Counted from the stretch's first letter, positions 40,328 to 48,918 are shown. The stretch: DNA of 64,000 bases from Arthrobacter sp. efr-133-R2A-120 (GCF_030209835.1 NZ_JARVRF010000019.1:81171-145170); one strand, 5' to 3'. Notes: generated by a model from the letters alone, not told the origin. Numbers and translations: made by a program.

Positions 40328-41537
40328 CCGCGAGCCGGGCACAGGGCCGGACCCTTCGCGCCAACCGGTGATCATCGCCGCCCTGCGCACACCAATTTGC
40401 CGGGCCAACGGACAATTGAAGTCGCTTCGCGCCGAGGAGCTCCTCTCTCCCGTGCTGCGCGCACTGCTGACAGCCACGGGTGTTGCCGGCTCGGACGTCA
40501 GCGACGTCGTGATCGGCAATGCGGTGGGCGGGGGCGGAAACCTGGCCCGGTATGCCGCTTTGCGGGCGGGACTGCCTGCGGGGGTTCCCGGACTGACTGT
40601 CGACCGGCAATGCGGCTCCGGGCTCGACGCCATCGCCTTGGCATCCCGGCTCGTTGCCGCGGGCGGTAATGGCGTCTTCCTGGCCGGGGGAGTGGAGAGT
40701 ATCAGTACTGCTCCGCTGCGTGCCAGGAGGAATCAAGACCCCGACGGCGAACCGGACTTCTACACCCGCGCCACCTTTGTGCCGCCCGAGTTCGGGGACC
40801 CGGACATGGGTGTGGCTGCAGAAAATGTGGCACGGGAATTCTTCGTGAGCCGCGAACGACAGGACGAGTTCGCCTTGCGGAGTCACCAGCGCGCCGTCGC
40901 TGCCAGCGCCCAGGGCGCATTCGCCCCGGAAATTGTTCCCGTGGAAGCAGGGGGCGCCGTGGTGCAGGCGGATGACGGACCCCGGGCATCCCTCAAGGCC
41001 GGACTCATGGGCCGCTTCCCGCCGGCATTCGTACCGGGCGGCACTGTTACGGCCGGAAACTCGTGCTTCGACGCTGACGCTGCCTCCGCCGTCGTGATCA
41101 CTTCACTCCAGCGGGCACGGCAACTTGGTGCCGCGGACGGATTGCTCATCCTGGGCTGCGACACTGCGGGCGTTGAGCCGGAACTGCTGGGCATCGGAGC
41201 TTCAGTGGCGGCCAAGCGATTGCTCGCGGAGCTTGGTCTTGAACCGGGGAAACTGGACCTCGTGGAATTCAACGAGGCGTTCGCTTCGCAGACCCTCGCC
41301 TGCCTTGACGCGCTTGGCGTGGAACCGGAACGGGCGAATCTTGACGGTGGCGCACTGGCCTTGGGACACGCGTACGGTGCGTCGGGGGCTGTCCTGGTGA
41401 CACGGCTGCTGGCCCAAGCCCGCAGGATCGCCGAAGATCAGCCAGGCCGGGAGAGCCTGGCGCTGGCGATGATCAGCATCGCAGGTGGAATGGGCACGGC
41501 AGCGATGTTCCAGTACGCGCAGTTGACGGCCGATTAG
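40320..41537 (+). CDS. thiolase-family protein with a substituted second catalytic cysteine
   Basis: About 405 residues of the thiolase superfamily. The acyl-accepting Cys is present in DRQCGSGLDA (about 95-104), as are NEAFASQ and the His of ALALGHAYGASGA. The second catalytic Cys, normally in CIGGGMG near the C-terminus, is Ser here: ISIAGGMGTA. Claisen condensation by a standard mechanism may therefore be impaired, or the reaction altered. The start is weak: TTG 40320 overlaps the ligase stop, and TTG 40290 or a GTG near 40369 are alternatives. Its last 4 nt overlap the convergent bioN. Confidence 0.85.
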   Translation: MPSREPGTGPDPSRQPVIIAALRTPICRANGQLKSLRAEELLSPVLRALLTATGVAGSDVSDVVIGNAVGGGGNLARYAALRAGLPAGVPGLTVDRQCGSGLDAIALASRLVAAGGNGVFLAGGVESISTAPLRARRNQDPDGEPDFYTRATFVPPEFGDPDMGVAAENVAREFFVSRERQDEFALRSHQRAVAASAQGAFAPEIVPVEAGGAVVQADDGPRASLKAGLMGRFPPAFVPGGTVTAGNSCFDADAASAVVITSLQRARQLGAADGLLILGCDTAGVEPELLGIGASVAAKRLLAELGLEPGKLDLVEFNEAFASQTLACLDALGVEPERANLDGGALALGHAYGASGAVLVTRLLAQARRIAEDQPGRESLALAMISIAGGMGTAAMFQYAQLTAD

Positions 41538-42157
41538 TCTTCGGAGTCGCCAAGGCCGCGCGCGGCCAAGGCGTCGCCGGTCTGCCGCGCATAGGCAACC
41601 GTGGTGATGAACACCGGCAACACCAGGGCGCGGGGATTGCGTTCAAGCCCCCTTGCCCGGGCTGAGTCACGGACATCGGAGAACGCGCCGGCAATGAACG
41701 GAAGGCTGCGCAGCATGATGGCGATGGTCAGGGCGAAGCGCTCAGGGTCCGCCCCGAAACGCTTGAACGGCTTGGACAGGGCAACCACCCCGTCCAGCAA
41801 TGCCTGCACGGGAGTCGTGACGGTCAGCACCGACGCCGCGACGACGCAGACAAGCACATTGAGCACGATCCGCGCGGCAACGGGGCCGCCAAGCTGCCAC
41901 CATTGGAAGGCGCCGATCGCAACGAGGATGGGCGTCACGAGCCACACGGAACGGGCGAGCCGTTTGAATCCGGCACCGCTCAGCAGGAAGAGTCCGCACA
42001 TCACTGCGAGGACCGCCGCCGAGACAAGCCAGTCCACGATCAGGAACGATGCCAAGCCGCAGCCGGCAACCAGCAGGAACTTGAGCCACAGCGGCGTGCG
42101 GTGCACGATCGATTCGCCCCGCACATAGTTGGGGATCAGCACCCCGCGGCCCCTCAC
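41534..42157 (-). CDS. bioN: energy-coupling factor transmembrane protein, biotin transporter BioN
   Basis: 207 residues with about five membrane helices. EcfT-type T-component: the coupling-helix ARG motifs appear as RDSARARGLERN (about 163-174) and AARGLGD near the C-terminus. It couples the ATPase to the S-component BioY. ATG 42157 overlaps the bioM stop by 4 nt. Convergent with the thiolase gene. Confidence 0.88.
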   Translation of the reverse strand: MRGRGVLIPNYVRGESIVHRTPLWLKFLLVAGCGLASFLIVDWLVSAAVLAVMCGLFLLSGAGFKRLARSVWLVTPILVAIGAFQWWQLGGPVAARIVLNVLVCVVAASVLTVTTPVQALLDGVVALSKPFKRFGADPERFALTIAIMLRSLPFIAGAFSDVRDSARARGLERNPRALVLPVFITTVAYARQTGDALAARGLGDSED

Positions 42158-42885
42158 GTCGCCTGCACCTTGCCTTGGGGGGATTCAGCTACGCACAGCG
42201 CGCGGTAGTGTTCGACGGCGTCGGCTGCTCCGCCGTCGAACACTATCCGTCCGCAATCCACCACCAAGGCGCGATCGGCTTCGAGGGCAAGATCGAGATC
42301 GTGGGTGGACATGATGATCTGTTGCTCCAGGCCTGCAAGGGTTCGCCTCAGCAGTTCCCGGTTGCGCAGGTCCAGCAGCGTTGAAGGCTCGTCGAGGACC
42401 AGCACGGCGGGGTTCACCGCGAGGACGGCGGCGAGGGCGAGCAGCTGCCGTTCTCCGCCGGAGAGCTCGTAAATACTCTGGTCGGCGAGGTCCAGGAGCC
42501 CGAACCGTTCCAGCACAGCTTCCGCCCGGGCCGCGCGCTCTTTGGAGTTCTTGACGGAACGCCGCAGGGAGAGTTCAACATCCTCCCGGCCCGTAGGCAT
42601 GACCAGCTGCGACAGGGGATCGGTGAAGACGAAGCCCACCTGGCTGCGGACCTGGCGTACGTCCCGCAAGCTGTCGGCGCCGTTGACGCTGACGGTACCT
42701 TCGCTGGGAACCACCAAGCCGTTGAGCAAGCGCAGCAGGGTGGACTTTCCCGAGCCGTTGGCCCCGATGACCGCGATGCGTCGCTCTGTGAGTTCCAACG
42801 AGACGTCCTGCAGCAAAGTCTTGGGCGCCGGGCTGCCATCGACGGCTACGCGCACTGAGACTTCGCTGAGAATGATGGTGTTCAT
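42154..42885 (-). CDS. bioM: energy-coupling factor ATPase, biotin transporter BioM
   Basis: 243 residues. ABC ATPase with Walker A GANGSGKST (about 39-47), Q-loop GFVFTDPLSQLV (about 85-96), signature LSGGERQLLALA (about 139-150) and Walker B VLVLDEPSTLLD (about 159-170). The ECF-type ATPase energises biotin uptake with BioN and BioY. Located between bioY and bioN; the order bioY-bioM-bioN is transcribed on the minus strand. Confidence 0.9.
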   Translation of the reverse strand: MNTIILSEVSVRVAVDGSPAPKTLLQDVSLELTERRIAVIGANGSGKSTLLRLLNGLVVPSEGTVSVNGADSLRDVRQVRSQVGFVFTDPLSQLVMPTGREDVELSLRRSVKNSKERAARAEAVLERFGLLDLADQSIYELSGGERQLLALAAVLAVNPAVLVLDEPSTLLDLRNRELLRRTLAGLEQQIIMSTHDLDLALEADRALVVDCGRIVFDGGAADAVEHYRALCVAESPQGKVQAT

Positions 42886-42903
42886 GTACTGATTGTTCCC
42901 GCT

Positions 42904-43518
42904 CTACTTGACGCGGCGGACCAGGATGTCCGGGAAGGCCTTGTGGAGCGAGACGGCGATGATCGCCGCCAGGACGTTCTTGATGGTATCCCCGGGGTAG
43001 TACGGCAGGTCGGCGAGGACTGCCTTGGCGAAGTCGAACTTGCCATTGACCATGAAGCCAAGCACTCCGAGGCCGTGGATGAGGACGATGGTGCTGATCA
43101 TGGCTGCGGCAAACAGGAAAACGGCGCGGTACTTGACGGTCTTGCGGATCACGATCGCTGCCAGCCAGCCGGTGGCGGCCGCCGCCAAGGGAAAGGCGAT
43201 GATGTAGCCGGCCGACGGCGTCGCCAGGATACCGAGCCCGCTCCGGCCGCCGCTGAAGATCGGCAGTCCCGCGAAACCGAGCAGGGTGTAAAGGCCGACG
43301 GCGGCGAAAGCCCGCCCGCCGCCGAGTACGAGTCCCGTCAGGATGACGGTAAGGGTCTGCAGGGTGATCGGCACGCCCAAGGCGCCGACCGGAATGCCTG
43401 GAATCAGCGTTGAGGCGGCCACGAGGGCCGCGAATACCGCGATGAGGCCGATGTCCGTGGACGTCCAGCGCGTGCGGGGAGAGGTTCCCCGCGTGGAAGC
43501 GGTTTCGGTGCTGCTCAT
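42904..43518 (-). CDS. bioY: biotin transporter BioY (S-component)
   Basis: 204 residues with six hydrophobic segments. BioY landmarks are VPITLQTLTVILTGLVLG (about 49-66), GLYTLLGFAGLPIFSGG (about 75-91) and LATPSAGYIIAFPLAA (about 97-112). It binds biotin in the membrane; with BioM and BioN it forms a high-affinity ECF transporter. ATG 43518 is used; earlier in-frame codons would add an atypical Cys/Arg-rich extension. No BirA or BioQ operator is clear upstream. Confidence 0.93.
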   Translation of the reverse strand: MSSTETASTRGTSPRTRWTSTDIGLIAVFAALVAASTLIPGIPVGALGVPITLQTLTVILTGLVLGGGRAFAAVGLYTLLGFAGLPIFSGGRSGLGILATPSAGYIIAFPLAAAATGWLAAIVIRKTVKYRAVFLFAAAMISTIVLIHGLGVLGFMVNGKFDFAKAVLADLPYYPGDTIKNVLAAIIAVSLHKAFPDILVRRVK

Positions 43519-43674
43519 GGTGTGTCCTGTCTGTGCCTGGGGCGGAGTGAATCCCCTGGAACCGACACTACAGAGCGGTCTGACACGGCATTTTGTAGGG
43601 TCTCCACGAGCAGCATGGCAAGGCCTTGGGCCCAAGGTACAAAGAGCGGCGCAGTTGGGCCGGAGCCGCCGTTG

Positions 43675-44451
43675 CTACGCCTCGACGTCCTCTGCTGTTG
43701 GGGTGAAGCCCGCGCGGTCCACCTTCCGGTGGTAGTGCATGCCGGCCAGTCCGCCCAATACCGCGGCGGCGAGGGTCACTGCTGCCACCACGACGGCGGC
43801 GATGATGCCGGTTGTGCTGAGCTGTCCCTCATTCACGGGAATCCTCGGGAAGCTGTTCACGTTGGCGAGGATATTGAACCGCGGTCCGGCGAGCAAGCCC
43901 AGCAACGCCACCAGCACGGCGACGATAATTGCCCAAAACCAGACCATGAGCCCTTGCCTGACGCCGTTGAACCGGGCCATGCGTCCGGCAACGTAGCCGC
44001 CGCAATAATAGGAGAGGAACAGGATCACCAGGAGCGCGATGATCCCCGCAATGCCTACGGGCTGCGAAGATGCCAGGTTCACTGCATCACTGACGTTCGC
44101 GTTGTTGGCGAGCCCGACAGCGATCCCCGCCGCCGCAAGGAGGGCGACCAGCAGCACGGCCATCCCCGTGGCGGTCAGCCAGCCGAAGAAGGCAGAGCCA
44201 ATCTTGATTCCGCCGAACTGCTCCTTTTCGCGGGCGATGACGGTCTCACGGGTGGCCGCGCCCGGCTCGGAAGCTGCGGGAACCACGGGATAGCTGCTCG
44301 TTTCGTCAACGTAGCCACGGTCAACGTAACCGGGGCCGTTTCCACGTACACCGTCTACCCGGTCGCTCCGTGGTTCGGCGGCATATGGGACTTCATCCTG
44401 GCCGCGGTCGGCCCGGACGTGTTTGCCATCGGATCCTGTTGCACTGCTCAT
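43675..44451 (-). CDS. hypothetical membrane protein with a charged N-terminus
   Basis: 258 residues that I cannot assign to a named family. The first 85 residues are hydrophilic and rich in Asp, Gly, Arg and Tyr (with the near-repeat GYVDRGYVD); the rest has five hydrophobic segments, at about 95-120, 130-155, 160-190, 215-235 and a final one. GTG or TTG starts are unnecessary: ATG 44451 has GGGAGG 8 nt upstream. Divergent from the ABC-F ATPase, with an AT-rich inverted repeat between them. Confidence 0.75.
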   Translation of the reverse strand: MSSATGSDGKHVRADRGQDEVPYAAEPRSDRVDGVRGNGPGYVDRGYVDETSSYPVVPAASEPGAATRETVIAREKEQFGGIKIGSAFFGWLTATGMAVLLVALLAAAGIAVGLANNANVSDAVNLASSQPVGIAGIIALLVILFLSYYCGGYVAGRMARFNGVRQGLMVWFWAIIVAVLVALLGLLAGPRFNILANVNSFPRIPVNEGQLSTTGIIAAVVVAAVTLAAAVLGGLAGMHYHRKVDRAGFTPTAEDVEA

Positions 44452-44499
44452 CGAGAGCCTCCCTTGCAATCGTCCTACCTTCACCTAACCACGCGCCGA

Positions 44500-44526
44500 A
44501 AATAGTAGCAAGGGTGCTTACTATTT
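44500..44526. promoter_or_regulatory. AT-rich inverted repeat in a divergent promoter region
   Basis: AAATAGTA (44500-44507) and TACTATTT (44519-44526) are perfect inverted repeats, extendable by GCA/TGC with a one-base bulge. The element stands out in GC-rich surroundings and lies between two divergent genes, so an operator is plausible. No regulator is identified. Confidence 0.4.
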
Positions 44527-44675
44527 CAGGGCCATCCGCGCCCGCCCTTGACGCTGGCGAGTGTGGGACCCGGTGGGCGGTAGAATCGTAAAGGCCGTTT
44601 GTTCGGCCCCTCCACTTCAGCCGCGCCTTGACCTCCGGTGCTGCGGGTGTTCCCCATTGAAAGGCATCCCCCGAA

Positions 44676-46274
44676 TTGATTACCGTCCAGGAACTCGAAC
44701 TGCGCGCCGGCGCCCGCCTGCTCATGGACCAGGTGAGCTTCCGCGTGGATAAGGGGGACAAAATCGGTCTGGTGGGCCGGAACGGCGCAGGCAAGACGAC
44801 CCTCACCCGCGTTCTTGCCGGCGAGGGACTGCCCGCGGCAGGCAAGGTTGCCCGCAGTGGTGAGATTGGCTACTTGCCCCAGGATCCGCGGACCCCGGAC
44901 ATGGAACAGCTGGCACGGGACCGCATCCTTTCCGCCCGCGGGCTCGACGTGGTGGTGGGCAAGCTAAAGCAAGCCCAAACGGACATGTCCAGCGAAGACG
45001 CAACGGTTCAGCGCAAAGCCATGAACCGCTACGACCGCTTGGAAGCCGAGTTCCTCGCAGGAGGCGGTTATGCCGCCGAAGCCGAAGCCGCAGCTATCTC
45101 CTCCAACCTGGCCCTTCCCGAGCGGCTCCTGAACCAGCCTCTCAAGACACTTTCCGGCGGCCAGCGCCGCCGCGTGGAGCTGGCCAGGATCCTCTACTCG
45201 GACGCCGAAACGCTCCTCCTCGACGAACCCACCAACCACCTCGACGCAGACTCCATCACCTGGCTCCGTGACTTCCTCAAGGGCCATCAGGGCGGGCTGA
45301 TTGTGATCAGCCACGACGTGGAGCTCCTCGAAGCCACGGTCAACAAGGTTTACCACCTGGACGCCAACCGGGCGCAGATCGACTTCTACAACATGGGCTG
45401 GAAGCGTTACCTGCAACAGCGTGAAACCGACGAGCGCGCCCGCAAGCGGGAACGCGCCAACGCCGAGAAGAAGGCCCAGGTCCTCATGGACCAGGCCAAC
45501 AAGATGCGGGCCAAGGCCACCAAGGCCGTTGCGGCGCAGAACATGGCGAAGCGTGCCGAACGGCTGCTTGGCGGCCTGGAAGCAGTCCGCGAGCATGACC
45601 GCGTGGCGGCTTTGCGTTTCCCGGATCCTGCTCCGTGCGGCAAGACTCCGCTCACGGCGGAAGGCCTGAGCAAGTCATACGGCTCCTTGGAAATCTTCAC
45701 CGATGTGGACCTGGCAATCGACCGCGGCTCCAAGGTGGTCATCCTCGGCCTCAACGGTGCGGGCAAGACCACCCTCCTGCGGATGCTTGCAGGGGTGGAC
45801 AAGCCGGACACCGGCGAGATCGTCCCGGGCCACGGGCTCAAAGTGGGCTACTACGCACAGGAACACGAAACCCTGGACCACGACCGCACCGTCCTGGAGA
45901 ATATGCGTTCATCAGCTCCGGACATGAAGGACGCAGAGGTCCGCGGGATCCTCGGTTCCTTCTTGTTCTCGGGCGACGACGTCGACAAACCGGCGGGTGT
46001 GCTTTCCGGTGGTGAGAAGACGCGGCTCGCCCTCGCCACGATCGTGGCCTCGAGCGCCAACGTGCTGCTCCTGGACGAGCCCACCAACAACCTCGACCCG
46101 GCCAGCCGCGCTGAGATCCTCGGCGCACTGCGGAACTATTCCGGCGCCGTCGTGCTCGTCAGCCACGATGAAGGCGCCGTGGAGGCTCTGAACCCGGAAC
46201 GCGTGGTGCTGCTTCCGGACGGCGTCGAGGACCACTGGAACGAAGACTACCTGGACCTCATCACCCTCGCTTAG
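44676..46274 (+). CDS. ABC-F family ATPase (ribosome-associated, Uup/EttA-like)
   Basis: 532 residues with two ABC domains and no membrane segments. Walker A GRNGAGKTT (about 34-42) and GLNGAGKTT (about 364-372), signatures LSGGQRRRVELARI and LSGGEKTRLALA, Walker B LLLDEPTNHLD and LLLDEPTNNLD. A charged coiled linker (about 245-300: ETDERARKRERANAEKKAQ) is the P-site tRNA-interacting motif region. ABC-F proteins act on the ribosome in translation control or antibiotic resistance. TTG 44676 is the start that gives the family N-terminus. Confidence 0.92.
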   Translation: MITVQELELRAGARLLMDQVSFRVDKGDKIGLVGRNGAGKTTLTRVLAGEGLPAAGKVARSGEIGYLPQDPRTPDMEQLARDRILSARGLDVVVGKLKQAQTDMSSEDATVQRKAMNRYDRLEAEFLAGGGYAAEAEAAAISSNLALPERLLNQPLKTLSGGQRRRVELARILYSDAETLLLDEPTNHLDADSITWLRDFLKGHQGGLIVISHDVELLEATVNKVYHLDANRAQIDFYNMGWKRYLQQRETDERARKRERANAEKKAQVLMDQANKMRAKATKAVAAQNMAKRAERLLGGLEAVREHDRVAALRFPDPAPCGKTPLTAEGLSKSYGSLEIFTDVDLAIDRGSKVVILGLNGAGKTTLLRMLAGVDKPDTGEIVPGHGLKVGYYAQEHETLDHDRTVLENMRSSAPDMKDAEVRGILGSFLFSGDDVDKPAGVLSGGEKTRLALATIVASSANVLLLDEPTNNLDPASRAEILGALRNYSGAVVLVSHDEGAVEALNPERVVLLPDGVEDHWNEDYLDLITLA

Positions 46275-46283
46275 GCGATCGCC

Positions 46284-46727
46284 TCAGGGCATTTCCCACG
46301 GCACGGAGGCAAGTGGCCGGCCTAGTTCGATGTAGCTTTTCAGATTGGACAGGACCGCCGACCAGCCGCGGCCTGCAATCGCCAACTGTTCGTCGTCGGC
46401 GATGTTCCTGTGATGGACCGTGAGCCTGGCAATGCCGTCATGTGACTCGATGGTGAAGGTGACTACGTCGGGCTTCACCACTGCTGGAACCGCGGGATCC
46501 TCCCACGTGTTCACAAGGCGCGCCGGCGGGGTTGCCTCCAGGATGGTTCCCACGACGTCGGCCGTTCCGGAGCCGTCCGTGCGCCGGTGTTCCCAGCGTG
46601 AACCTGCCTTCCAGTCCGAGACATTGGCGTGGCCCCAGTACTCAGCGCTTTGGGCTTCGTCCGTCAGTGCCGTCCAAATCTGGTCCGGGGTTCCTTCGAT
46701 GTACGTGACGTAGGTGTATTCAGCCAT
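46284..46727 (-). CDS. SRPBCC / AHSA1-type domain protein
   Basis: 147 residues of the START-like AHSA1 family: EYTYVTYIEGTPDQIWTAL at the start, WTALTDEAQSAEYWGH and the C-terminal GWSAVLSNLKSYIELGRPL. Such proteins have a hydrophobic ligand pocket; many lie with ArsR regulators, but there is none here. ATG 46727 is 6 nt after TAGGCT, which fits a leaderless start. Convergent with the ABC-F gene, with only 9 nt between. Ligand unknown. Confidence 0.85.
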   Translation of the reverse strand: MAEYTYVTYIEGTPDQIWTALTDEAQSAEYWGHANVSDWKAGSRWEHRRTDGSGTADVVGTILEATPPARLVNTWEDPAVPAVVKPDVVTFTIESHDGIARLTVHHRNIADDEQLAIAGRGWSAVLSNLKSYIELGRPLASVPWEMP

Positions 46728-46733
46728 GCTCAC

Positions 46734-46739
46734 AGCCTA
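46734..46739 (-). promoter_or_regulatory. -10 element of a leaderless SRPBCC gene promoter
   Basis: On the minus strand TAGGCT is followed by 6 nt and ATG 46727, without a ribosome site. Confidence 0.4.
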
Positions 46740-46812
46740 GCCCCAGGCCGCGGCGGATCAATGACCCGCGGGTCAATGACCAACCGGATCATAACCGCGG
46801 GGGACTAACGCC

Positions 46813-47280
46813 TCAGCGGACCTTCAAGGGCTGGGCGGCCGTAATCCGTTGGAGCTCGCTGTAACTGATGGAGAACATCGAGTTATGGTCACCCGCGCCT
46901 GCCCAGAGCAGTGGATGCTCCTGGAGCGAAATATCGAGGATGGTTCGAATGGGCTGCGGGTGTCCAACGGGAGCTACGCCGCCTACGGCCTGGCCGGTGT
47001 GCTCAAAGACAAAGTCAGGGCTTGCCCGGCGGATCCTGGCCGTCCCCAAGGACGCCGCCACCAGGGCGGTGTCCACCTTCGCGGCCCCGCTCGCGAGAAT
47101 CAACAGGGGAGCGCCGTCAAGCTCGAACACCAGGCTGTTGGCGATGGCCGCAACATCGCAACCCAGCAACGAAGCCGCCGCGGCCGCGGTGGGGACTTCG
47201 TCGTCGAACGTGCGCACCGTGTCTTGGGCGCCGGCCGCGGTCAGGGCCGACTTCACATTCAGCACGGGTGCCGGGACCAT
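46813..47280 (-). CDS. YbaK/EbsC-family aminoacyl-tRNA deacylase
   Basis: 155 residues of the YbaK/ProRS-editing fold. Conserved elements are TVRTFDDEVPTAAAAASLLG (about 21-40), VAAIANSLVFE with the usual Lys position replaced, GAAKVDTALVAASLG (about 70-84) and GGVAPVGHP (about 106-114). The family removes mischarged amino acids (for example Cys-tRNA(Pro)). The start is placed at ATG 47280, just after the SURF1 stop, so it is probably the distal gene of the SURF1 operon. Confidence 0.85.
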   Translation of the reverse strand: MVPAPVLNVKSALTAAGAQDTVRTFDDEVPTAAAAASLLGCDVAAIANSLVFELDGAPLLILASGAAKVDTALVAASLGTARIRRASPDFVFEHTGQAVGGVAPVGHPQPIRTILDISLQEHPLLWAGAGDHNSMFSISYSELQRITAAQPLKVR

Positions 47281-47281
47281 C

Positions 47282-48136
47282 TCAGTAGCCTTGTGCATCC
47301 AGGATGGCGTCTTCCTCTTCTTCGGCCGTTGGCCGCTTTGATTTCCGTGGCGCGGGCTCCTTGCGGCGAGGAATCGCGCTTAGCTCTTCTTCCTCGTCCT
47401 CGGCATCAATCCGGGCATTGCGGGCCTGTTGCCGGGCCGCGTAGCCGAAACCGACGAACATGAGCACGCCGAAGGCAAACCACTGCAAGGAGTAGGAGAG
47501 ATGGGTACCCTCGTCCGTGGCCGGCTTGGCGAACGGCGCGGGCATCACCTGGACAGCCGGCGACTCTGTGGCGAGCTGCCCGTAGGCGCCGGTCATGATG
47601 GGATAGCCAAGTTCCGTGGCGTAGGAAGGAAGATCGATCGATTGCAGCTGGCCATCGACGGCGCCACGCCCTAGGTCGGCCTCCGAAGCCTGCAATCGTA
47701 CGACGACGGTGACCTCCCCGGCCGGCGGGGCCGGGATGCTGTCGGGGTGGCCGGGAGTCTTGTTTCCGATGGGCAGCCACCCGCGATCAACCACAACCGC
47801 TTCGCCGCTCGACAACCGGAACGGGACCACTACCTCGTAACCCGGCTGGCCGTTGAGGGGACGGTTACGGACGACTCGTTGTCCCGAAACGTCGTACCTT
47901 CCGTGCAGCTCAACTTGCGCCCATTCCCGTTCGGGATCCAAAGACTGGAACTCCGCCTTGGCAGCAGAGAAGGGAAGGGGAGTGGCCGAATAGTTGTTGA
48001 CGACACGATTGATTTCCGCCAACGTCTCGGCCCTGCGGTCCATTTGCCAGCGGCCCAGCAAAACGCAACCCGTGGCGAAGATCACGGCCAGGACAAAGTA
48101 GCCCAGCCATTTGCTGGAAAAAAGAAAGCGGTACAT
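47282..48136 (-). CDS. SURF1-family cytochrome oxidase assembly protein
   Basis: 284 residues with a helix near each end (about 10-28 and 210-228) and the external SURF1 domain between (GRWQMDRRAE, RNRPLNGQPGYEVVVPF, VVDRGWLP). SURF1 helps insert haem A into the aa3 oxidase, which fits ctaA and ctaB in this window. The C-terminus after the second helix is a charged, probably disordered tail. ATG 48136 directly abuts the stop of the preceding gene. Confidence 0.9.
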   Translation of the reverse strand: MYRFLFSSKWLGYFVLAVIFATGCVLLGRWQMDRRAETLAEINRVVNNYSATPLPFSAAKAEFQSLDPEREWAQVELHGRYDVSGQRVVRNRPLNGQPGYEVVVPFRLSSGEAVVVDRGWLPIGNKTPGHPDSIPAPPAGEVTVVVRLQASEADLGRGAVDGQLQSIDLPSYATELGYPIMTGAYGQLATESPAVQVMPAPFAKPATDEGTHLSYSLQWFAFGVLMFVGFGYAARQQARNARIDAEDEEEELSAIPRRKEPAPRKSKRPTAEEEEDAILDAQGY

Positions 48137-48415
48137 TCAGCGGGCCTCGCCTGGGTCAGTGGCCTTGTCGAAAGGTAATGTCTCTTTCCAAAGGCCGCGG
48201 GTCTGCAGGTAGTCCTCCAACCATTCCCGGTGCTCCTCGCAGGACAGCCACACCTTGCGGCGCTCGGGAGCGTGGATACGGGGATTGTTCCAGAGGAGCT
48301 GCCACGTGGCATCCGCGCGGCACGCCTTGCGTGAGCACACAGCCGCAGGCGTCTCGCCCTGGCCGGCATGTTGCTCACTCTCTAGCCCAAGCCCGCCCAA
48401 AGTGAAGATGTTCAT
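48137..48415 (-). CDS. conserved small actinobacterial protein with Cys/His pairs
   Basis: 92 residues. No function known to me; related proteins are often labelled acetone carboxylase in databases without support from size or sequence. A CSRKAC pair (about 27-32) and CEEH (about 59-62) could bind one zinc ion, and WQLLWNNPRIHAPERRKVWL (about 38-57) is the most conserved core. It lies between a DUF3099 gene (4-nt overlap) and SURF1 (abutting), so it is part of the same transcript. Confidence 0.75.
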   Translation of the reverse strand: MNIFTLGGLGLESEQHAGQGETPAAVCSRKACRADATWQLLWNNPRIHAPERRKVWLSCEEHREWLEDYLQTRGLWKETLPFDKATDPGEAR

Positions 48416-48918
48416 GAAGCCGCCTGTTCTTCCCCGCTGAACGGATAGTGGTGCTTGCCGCCGGTGGTGTCATCCGGCTCCGGGCCGGAGGCATCTTGGC
48501 GGGCGTCGTCGTCGATGAGTTCGCCCTCCAAGATGGTGACGGGCGCTGCGGCCGGCTCCCCTTCATCGGGTGACGCTTCCAGCTCCGCGGCCGGGACGTA
48601 GTCCAACAAGGCGTCGCTGTGTACTTCGGCCTTGTCGCTGCCATTGGCGATCACTACGGCAATCCAAGGCAAAAACACGGCCCCTGCGACGGCGATGATC
48701 TTGAACCAGCCATCGACCACGAAAATGAGGATGAGGCACACCAAGCGGATACCCATCGCCACGGCATACTTGATCATTCGTTCGCGCATGTCGTCCGAGT
48801 GGGCGGCAGCGGCGTCGGTAATGCTGTGCACCACGGGGTCGCCTGAAACGGCGTCCGGGTCCCCGGGTGCCTGCAGGGGACTGCTATCTCTTGTCACGGC
48901 TGATTCATCACGCTCCAA
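48412..48918 (-). CDS. DUF3099-containing membrane protein
   Basis: 168 residues. The conserved segment is HSITDAAAAHSDDMRERMIKY followed by two hydrophobic helices (about 51-70 and 74-92), the actinobacterial DUF3099 pattern. The rest is acidic and probably disordered. TTG 48918 has AGGGA upstream. It overlaps the next gene by 4 nt. Function unknown; the operon with SURF1 suggests an envelope or respiratory context only by position. Confidence 0.75.
   Translation of the reverse strand: MERDESAVTRDSSPLQAPGDPDAVSGDPVVHSITDAAAAHSDDMRERMIKYAVAMGIRLVCLILIFVVDGWFKIIAVAGAVFLPWIAVVIANGSDKAEVHSDALLDYVPAAELEASPDEGEPAAAPVTILEGELIDDDARQDASGPEPDDTTGGKHHYPFSGEEQAAS

Noticed and set aside
44581..44586. 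TAGAAT as the -10 of the ABC-F gene with TTGACG at 44548 as -35
   Set aside because: The spacing is 27 nt, too long for one promoter; the -10 alone is possible but unsupported.
46741..46810. GACCCGCGGGTC palindrome and repeated TCAATGACC between the SRPBCC and YbaK genes
   Set aside because: Too short and GC-biased to separate from chance in this genome.
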